Shown here one piece after another: positions 59,276 through 64,000 of a stretch of 64,000 nucleotides of DNA. Made by a program: the position numbers and the translations under genes. The notes under the pieces are model-generated. The model did no database searches and was not told the DNA's origin. It saw nothing but the letters and a program-made list of their open reading frames with translations. The DNA is from Crossiella cryophila (GTDB lineage Bacteria > Actinomycetota > Actinomycetes > Mycobacteriales > Pseudonocardiaceae): the NCBI RefSeq assembly GCF_014204915.1, contig NZ_JACHMH010000001.1:1550001-1614000 (forward strand). Reading direction: 5' to 3'. Every line of letters begins with the position of its first letter. Positions within the stretch are counted from its first letter, which is position 1.

Positions 59276-60258
59276 TAGCCCTCCTCGACGTGCGAGGCTC
59301 GACGCATCTGCCGCACCAGCAGTGCGGTGAAGATGAAGGAGACGATGAACAACAGGACCGCCATGGCCGCCGCGTAACCCATGTTGAAGTAGCGGAAGCC
59401 CTGGACGTAGAGCCAGACTGGGAAGGTCAGGGTGGAGTTCTGCGGGAAGCCGATGTCCTTGGCGTTGCCCGCGACCTCGGCCGAACCGGAGGCCACCGAA
59501 CCGGCCACCACGGCCTGGGTGAAGAACTGCAGCGCGAAGATCACCGAGTTGACGATGCTGAACATCAGCACCGGCGCGATGGTCGGCAGGGTGATGTGCA
59601 GGAACTTGCGCACCGGCCCCGCGCCGTCGATCTCGGCCGCCTCGTACTGCTCCTGCGGCACGTCCAGCAGCGCGGCCAGCAGGATGATCATCAGCTCGCC
59701 GGAGCCCCACAGGGCCAGGATGGTCAGCGCGGGCTTGGCCATGTCCGGGTCGGAGAACCACAGTCCGCCGTCGATGCCCAGGAACCGCAGGAACTTGTTG
59801 ACCGGCCCGAACTCCGGGTTGAACAGGAAGGCGAAGGTGATCGTGGCCGCCACCGGCGGCGCCAGCGAGGGCAGGTAGCAGAGCGTGCGGACCAGACCGA
59901 CCCCGCTCTTGAGCCGCGAGATCACCATGGCCACGCCGAGGGCGAACAACACCCGGCAGGTGGTCAGCACGACCACCAGCCACGCCGTGTTGTACATCGC
60001 GGTGAGCACCAGCGGCTCGCTGGTGAACATCCGGATGTAGTTGCCGAAGCCCAGCCACTCCGGTGCGTTGATCAGGTCGTAGCTGGTGAAGGAGAAGTAG
60101 ATGGTGGCGATCAGCGGGTAGCCGAAGAACACCGCGAACCCGATGATCGCCGGGGACATGAAGCCCAGGACGGTCAGGAAGTTCCGGCGCCGCCGCGCGG
60201 CCCGCCCCTGGTTGGGGGCAGGCCGCGCGGCGCTCGCGCGCTCAAGCGTGGCGGTCAT
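59275..60258 (-). CDS. Sugar ABC transporter permease, MalF class
   Basis: 327 residues. Six TM helices beginning LTVLGFMSPAIIGFAVFFGYPLIATIYFSFTSYDLI; EAA loop EAAEIDGAGPVRKFLHITLPTIAP. Larger external loop with VAGSVASGSAEVAGNAKDIGFPQNSTLTF before the last helices. Start four bases after the binding-protein stop. Confidence 0.9.
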   Translation of the reverse strand: MTATLERASAARPAPNQGRAARRRRNFLTVLGFMSPAIIGFAVFFGYPLIATIYFSFTSYDLINAPEWLGFGNYIRMFTSEPLVLTAMYNTAWLVVVLTTCRVLFALGVAMVISRLKSGVGLVRTLCYLPSLAPPVAATITFAFLFNPEFGPVNKFLRFLGIDGGLWFSDPDMAKPALTILALWGSGELMIILLAALLDVPQEQYEAAEIDGAGPVRKFLHITLPTIAPVLMFSIVNSVIFALQFFTQAVVAGSVASGSAEVAGNAKDIGFPQNSTLTFPVWLYVQGFRYFNMGYAAAMAVLLFIVSFIFTALLVRQMRRASHVEEG

Positions 60259-60262
60259 GGAA

Positions 60263-61603
60263 CTACTTACCGGCCTTCTGTGCCAGGGCGTCGTCCACCT
60301 GGGCGTCGACCTTCTTCAGCTCGCCCGGCAGATCGGTGACCTTGCCCGCCTGCCACTTCTCGGCGAAGTCGTTGACCGCCTTGAGGTGCGCGTCGCCGAT
60401 CGGGGTGGCCGGGTTGGACCACAGCTTGCCGGAGCCGAAGATGTCGATGAAGGTCTTGAACTGCGGGGTCATCTCCAGCTTCGGGTCCTTCATCGAGGCC
60501 TCGGTGGTGGGGATGTTCTTGATCGCGTTGGACAGCTGCACCAGGGTGTCGGTGTCCAGCGACATCTGCTTGACCAGCTCCCAGGAGGCGCCCGGGTTCT
60601 TCACGCCCTTGGGGATGCCGATGATGGTGCCGGTGGCGAAACCGCCGCCGTACAGCTCCGGCTTGCTCGGCGAGACCGGCGCGGGCGCGGTGCCGTAGCT
60701 GATCTCCTTGGCCTCGTTGGCCAGGAACGCGGTGCGGTACTCACCGTCGATCATCATCGCCAGCTTGCCCTTTTGGAAGGCGTGGTCGGCGGAGTACTCC
60801 TGGCCGAGACCGGCCCGGAACTTCTCGATCTTGTCGTAGCCGTAGAAGTCGACCAGCTTCTTCTGGAACTCGAAGAGTTCCTTCCACTCCGGGCTGTTGG
60901 CCAGGTTGGACTTGCCGTCCGTGCCCAGGTAGCGGGCGCCGAACATCGGCGTCCAGTTCTGCGCCTGGTTGCGGTAGTGCGGGATCAGCGGCATGAAGCC
61001 GGCGACCTTGATCGAGCCGTCCGGGTTGAACTCGGTCAGCTTCTTGGTCGCCTCGAGCAGCGCGTCGGTGGTCTTCGGCGGCTCGGTGATGCCCGCCTTG
61101 GCGAACATGTCCTTGTTGAAGTAGAAGCCGTAGATGTCGGTGAGCATCGGCATCGAGCACCGGTTGCCCTTGTACTCGGTGTAGTCCCGGACGGCCTTGG
61201 GGATGACGTTGAGGTCGGCCTTGTCCCGGTCGATGTAGGGCTGCAGGTTCTGGAAGCTGCCCGAGGAGCAGAACTGGCCCAGGTTGTCGGTGAAGAAGGA
61301 GATCGCCACGTCCGGCGGGTTGCCGCCGCGGATCGCGCCGGTGATCTTCTCGTCGTCCTGGGTGCCCTCGTGCTTGACCTCGAAGTTGGGGAACCGGGTC
61401 TTGATCCGGTTCAGCGCCTCGGTGACCGCCTTGTACTCGCGGCCCTCGAAGTTGCTGTAGACGGTGAGCGAGAGCTTGTCGTCCTTGCCGGGCGCGCCGC
61501 CGGGCGTGCCCTGGGTGCCGCCTCCGCCGGAACAGGCCGAGACGAGCAGCGCGGCTGCCGCGGCTGTGGCGCTGAGCAGGACCGCGCGAGAGGTCTTGCG
61601 CAT
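60263..61603 (-). CDS. Sugar-binding lipoprotein of ABC importer
   Basis: 446 residues from ATG 61601-61603 (CAGGAG five bases before). Lipobox ALLVSACSGG with Cys at about 24, Gly-rich linker, then a CUT1 solute-binding domain: SLTVYSNFEGREYKAVTEALNRI, GGNPPDVAISFFTDNLGQF, YGFYFNKDMFAKAGITEPPKTTDALLEATKKL, KLAMMIDGEYRTAFLA. The ligand should be an oligosaccharide; the GH4 and kinase genes downstream suggest a beta-linked disaccharide such as cellobiose or chitobiose. Confidence 0.87.
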   Translation of the reverse strand: MRKTSRAVLLSATAAAAALLVSACSGGGGTQGTPGGAPGKDDKLSLTVYSNFEGREYKAVTEALNRIKTRFPNFEVKHEGTQDDEKITGAIRGGNPPDVAISFFTDNLGQFCSSGSFQNLQPYIDRDKADLNVIPKAVRDYTEYKGNRCSMPMLTDIYGFYFNKDMFAKAGITEPPKTTDALLEATKKLTEFNPDGSIKVAGFMPLIPHYRNQAQNWTPMFGARYLGTDGKSNLANSPEWKELFEFQKKLVDFYGYDKIEKFRAGLGQEYSADHAFQKGKLAMMIDGEYRTAFLANEAKEISYGTAPAPVSPSKPELYGGGFATGTIIGIPKGVKNPGASWELVKQMSLDTDTLVQLSNAIKNIPTTEASMKDPKLEMTPQFKTFIDIFGSGKLWSNPATPIGDAHLKAVNDFAEKWQAGKVTDLPGELKKVDAQVDDALAQKAGK

Positions 61604-61619
61604 GCGAACTCCTGGATTT

Positions 61620-62891
61620 TCAGTGTGCGGTCGGGGAAATGTGTCGAGCGCGCAGCGGAGGCCGTCGGGGGCCCGGTGCTGCACCGGCGGGCTTTTTCAG
61701 CCCGCGAAACGGATCGGCTGTGGCGGCGACGAGTCCGAATACCTCTTCCCTCGCCAGGGCGAGCGCCGCGTGCAGTGCGCCGGAGCGCACCGGTTTCCCG
61801 GTGACCAGGGAGGTGCGCACCGGAGTTCGTGGGGTGACCAGCTGGTGCAGTTCGGCGGCGACCATGGCGCTGAACGCCTCGCCGCCCGCCTGCGCGGTCT
61901 CCCCGGCCAGCAGCACCAGCTGCGGGTCGACCACGCTCACCACCCCGGCCACCCCGGTGGCGATGCGGCGGGCCAGGTCGAGCAGGAACGCCTGGCCCTC
62001 GGGGCCCGCGTCCACCGCCTTGCGCAGTGCGATCGCGCCGCTGCGGGCGCTGAAACCGTGTGCCCTGGCCAGTTTGACCACCGAGCCGGTGGCCAGCAGG
62101 TCGCCGAGCCGGATGCCGCCGCGGTCCACACCGGTGTCCGCGGCGGCCCGGTCCGGCACCCGCATGGAGTCGATCTCACCGGCGCCACCGGTGGCCCCGC
62201 GCAGCAGGCGCCGGTTGATCACCACCGCGGAGCCGAGTCCGGCGCTGATCCAGATCAGCACGAAGTCCTGCACGTCCCCGGCCCGGCCGGAGGTCATCTC
62301 CTCCAGCGCGACCAGGTTCACGTCGTTCTCCACCGTCACCGGCACCGCGAGCAGCTCGGTGAGCGTGCCTGGCACGTCGAAGCCCTCCCAGGTGCGCAGG
62401 TGCGGGGCGAAGCCGAGGTGCCCGGTGACCGGGTTGACCCCGCCGGGCGCGCCGATGACCACCTGGCAGAGCCCGTTCGGGTCCACCCCGGCCCGGCTGG
62501 CCGCGGCGGCCAGGGCGAGCTGGAAGGAGGCCAGCACCGCCTCGTGGCCGCCCCTTGGCAGCGCGGTGTGGTGCTCGGCCAGCAGCAGGCCGGTGATGTC
62601 GGCGATGGCGATGTCCACCCCGCGCGGGGTGAGGTCCACCGCGGCCACGCTGGCCAGCGTGCCGTTGACGGTCCAGAGCTGGGCCCGTGGCCCCCGGCCG
62701 CCGCCGCGGAGCCCGGCGCGCACCACGGCGCCCTCGGTCTCCAGTCTCGTCAGCAGTGCCGCGGTAGCCGGTTTCGACAGCCCGATCTGGGCTTCCAGCT
62801 CGGACCGGGTGAGGGCGCCGTGCCGCAGCAACGCGTCAATGGCCGCGCGATCGTTGATCTCACGCAGCAGTCGCGGGCTACCGGCTCGCAT
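61620..62891 (-). CDS. ROK-family transcription repressor
   Basis: 423 residues from ATG 62889-62891; the frame extends upstream across palindromes. N-terminal MarR-like winged helix (REINDRAAIDALLRHGALTRSELEAQIGLSKPATAALLTRLETEGAVV), then the ROK ASKHA domain with VAAVDLTPRGVDIAIADITG, VVIGAPGGVNPVTGHLGFAPHLRTWEGFDV and FVLIWISAGLGSAVVINRRLLRGATGGAGEID. The usual Cys-rich zinc motif of ROK proteins is absent. First gene of the sugar operon, 16 bp before the binding-protein gene, so it is co-transcribed with and probably represses its own operon. Confidence 0.88.
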   Translation of the reverse strand: MRAGSPRLLREINDRAAIDALLRHGALTRSELEAQIGLSKPATAALLTRLETEGAVVRAGLRGGGRGPRAQLWTVNGTLASVAAVDLTPRGVDIAIADITGLLLAEHHTALPRGGHEAVLASFQLALAAAASRAGVDPNGLCQVVIGAPGGVNPVTGHLGFAPHLRTWEGFDVPGTLTELLAVPVTVENDVNLVALEEMTSGRAGDVQDFVLIWISAGLGSAVVINRRLLRGATGGAGEIDSMRVPDRAAADTGVDRGGIRLGDLLATGSVVKLARAHGFSARSGAIALRKAVDAGPEGQAFLLDLARRIATGVAGVVSVVDPQLVLLAGETAQAGGEAFSAMVAAELHQLVTPRTPVRTSLVTGKPVRSGALHAALALAREEVFGLVAATADPFRGLKKPAGAAPGPRRPPLRARHISPTAH

Positions 62892-62900
62892 GACCCTCCT

Positions 62901-62942
62901 GTCTGTTAACTTTCCAGACGATTTCGGGTCACCGTAGTGACC
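62901..62942. promoter_or_regulatory. Operator region of the ROK-sugar operon
   Basis: GTCTG-N9-CAGAC (62901-62919, with GTTAACTTTCC inside, typical of ROK repressor sites) and GGTCAC-CGTA-GTGACC (62927-62942). Both lie within 50 bases of the ROK start. The remaining sequence to 63082 holds the promoter of the divergent DUF3159 gene. Confidence 0.5.
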
Positions 62943-63082
62943 GCCCTCACCCCGGTCAACGGTTGGCATCCGTTTGTAACGTTCCTTACCGAAACAGGCA
63001 ACATCCGCCGCCACCTGGATCGGCTTAGGTTCGCCTCACTTCTTGGTGGGATCTGGGCGCTGGATGAGGCAGGCTGGTACCC

Positions 63083-63760
63083 GTGGAACCCTCCGCCGAT
63101 TCCCGTCCGGCCGCAGGCCAGGAGTCCCTCGGTGCCCTGCTCGGCGGCCGGGGCGGCGCGGTCGACGCCACCCTGCCGCCACTGGCGTTCGTGGTGGGCT
63201 GGCTGCTCTTCGACGAATCGATCTGGATCGGCTCGGCGGTCGCGCTGGTCGTCGGGCTGGCCATCGCCGGTTACCGGCTGAGCAAGGGCGACCGGCCGCG
63301 CGCGGTGCTGCTGGGCATGCTCGGGGTGTGCGCGGCCGCGCTGGTCGCCCTCTACACCGGCCGGGCCGCGGACTTCTTCCTGGTCCAGCTGCTCTCCAAC
63401 GTGGCGAGCGCACTGGCCTGGCTGGTCAGCATCGTGATCGGCTGGCCACTGCTGGGCGTGGTGGTCGGCACCGCGCTCGGCCAGCGCACCCGCTGGCGCC
63501 GCGACCCCGAGCTGCTGCGCGCCTACCGGCTGGCCAGCTGGGTGTGGGTCGGCCAGTACCTGGTGCGGATCGTGGTGTTCAGCTCGCTGTGGTGGATCGA
63601 CGCGGTGATCGCGCTCGGGGTGTCCAGGGTGGCGCTGAGCTGGCCGCTGGTGGCGCTGTGCGTGGCGGTCAGCGGCTGGGTGCTGTTCCGGGTGCTGCCC
63701 GCCGGCCACCCCGGCATCCGGCATCCCCGGACGCCGGAGCAGCAGGTCACGCCTGGCTGA
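63083..63760 (+). CDS. DUF3159-family membrane protein
   Basis: 225 residues from GTG 63083. About five or six hydrophobic segments in the layout of the actinobacterial DUF3159 family: LPPLAFVVGWLLFDESIWIGSAVALVVGLAIAGYRL, the family motif YTGRAADFFLVQLLSNVASALAWLVSIVIGWPLLGVVVG, and RRDPELLRAYRLASWVWVGQYLVRIVVFSSLWW. Function unknown; often next to trk or regulator genes. Its end overlaps the convergent partial kinase gene by 14 bp. Confidence 0.85.
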   Translation: MEPSADSRPAAGQESLGALLGGRGGAVDATLPPLAFVVGWLLFDESIWIGSAVALVVGLAIAGYRLSKGDRPRAVLLGMLGVCAAALVALYTGRAADFFLVQLLSNVASALAWLVSIVIGWPLLGVVVGTALGQRTRWRRDPELLRAYRLASWVWVGQYLVRIVVFSSLWWIDAVIALGVSRVALSWPLVALCVAVSGWVLFRVLPAGHPGIRHPRTPEQQVTPG

Positions 63761-64000
63761 GCTTGGCGTGCAGGGCCTGCGCGGCCGCCGGGTCGGTGAT
63801 CACCGCCAGCGCCGCCAGCCAGGCCGCGCCGATGGTGCCGTCCGCGGCCACCCGGACCGGACCGCCGGTACGCCGGGTCAGCTCGGCCCGGACCCGGTCG
63901 CCGACCGGGGTGTCCGCGGTGACCAGGCTGCCGGTGAGCACCACCGGAGAAGTGTCCTCGGCGGTGCGGGTGGCCAGTGCGATCCCGGTGAGGTGCTGGG
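63747..64000 (-). CDS. BadF/BcrA-type kinase, C-terminal fragment at window edge
   Basis: The last ~84 residues of a gene entering from the right. HLTGIALATRT, PVVLTGSLVTADTPVGDRVRAEL and RVAADGTIGAAWLAALAVI match the adenosine-loop and C-terminal helices of BadF/BcrA and GlcNAc-kinase-like proteins. It is a second kinase of the same superfamily as 56059-57114, outside that operon. Confidence 0.65.
   Translation of the reverse strand, partial: QHLTGIALATRTAEDTSPVVLTGSLVTADTPVGDRVRAELTRRTGGPVRVAADGTIGAAWLAALAVITDPAAAQALHAKLSQA

Overview
The window is chromosomal DNA from a high-GC, filamentous-type actinomycete. The codon bias, the carD-ispD-ispF-cysS-rlmB neighbourhood, AfsR/SARP regulators, an MsiK-type shared sugar ATPase, DasR-like operators and an AftA-like arabinosyltransferase all fit the Pseudonocardiales; Pseudonocardiaceae is an inference from gene content, not a proven assignment. 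No phage, plasmid, insertion sequence, CRISPR array or rRNA gene was recognised. One tRNA gene (Thr, anticodon TGT) is present.

Left part (1-9.8 kb): a truncated lipoprotein gene, then carD, ispD and ispF, and after a 4.8 kb accessory block cysS and rlmB. The block between ispF and cysS is unusual. It holds a HAD phosphatase gene flanked by degenerate direct repeats, a truncated copy of the 5' end of a metabolite:H+ symporter gene next to the intact gene, a small membrane protein, a 46-residue predicted exported peptide with an excellent ribosome binding site, and a second HAD hydrolase.

9.8-19.4 kb: a likely exopolysaccharide locus. It encodes an MBOAT O-acyltransferase, a BcsA-like GT2 synthase preceded by a DasR-type (dre-like) palindrome, a translationally coupled three-part protein (acyltransferase-3 + SGNH + GH16 glycanase) and an AlgJ/AlgX-like acetyltransferase. 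A solitary N6-adenine DNA methyltransferase and a GNAT gene lie between them on the other strand. I regard this locus as the best candidate for an undescribed system: synthesis, O-acylation and trimming of one surface glycan, probably tuned by N-acetylglucosamine status.

19.4-38.6 kb: a secreted lipase-like gene broken by one in-frame amber codon; a zinc/manganese ABC importer; an MsiK-like ATPase; a maltose-type ABC importer divergent from its LacI regulator with paired LacI operators; a second LacI regulator; a pentapeptide-repeat membrane protein; a TetR regulator; a secreted tripeptidyl-peptidase-like hydrolase; a stand-alone DpnII/MboI-type nuclease-domain protein (possible defence gene); and trehalose genes otsA and an otsB-GH15 fusion.

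38.7-56 kb: tRNA-Thr; two neighbouring proteins sharing a VHG/NIGPG-Q-VAGRDQ motif, one carrying an FHA domain; a small membrane protein; a 730 bp gene-poor stretch; an aldo/keto reductase; a GH20-type protein with a seven-repeat propeller-like tail; an AftA-like membrane glycosyltransferase; an ADP-ribosylglycohydrolase; two overlapping paralogous SARP-NB-ARC-TPR regulators; an SGNH hydrolase and a secreted protein separated by two strong TetR-type palindromes.

56-64 kb: a single minus-strand operon, ROK regulator - sugar-binding protein - two permeases - GH4 glycosidase - BadF-type sugar kinase, lacking its own ATPase and so probably using MsiK; then a DUF3159 membrane protein and the C-terminus of another kinase-like gene running off the right edge. 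A 13-bp palindrome of the form GTCCAnnnTGGAC recurs seven times across the window, inside and outside genes and in different reading frames.
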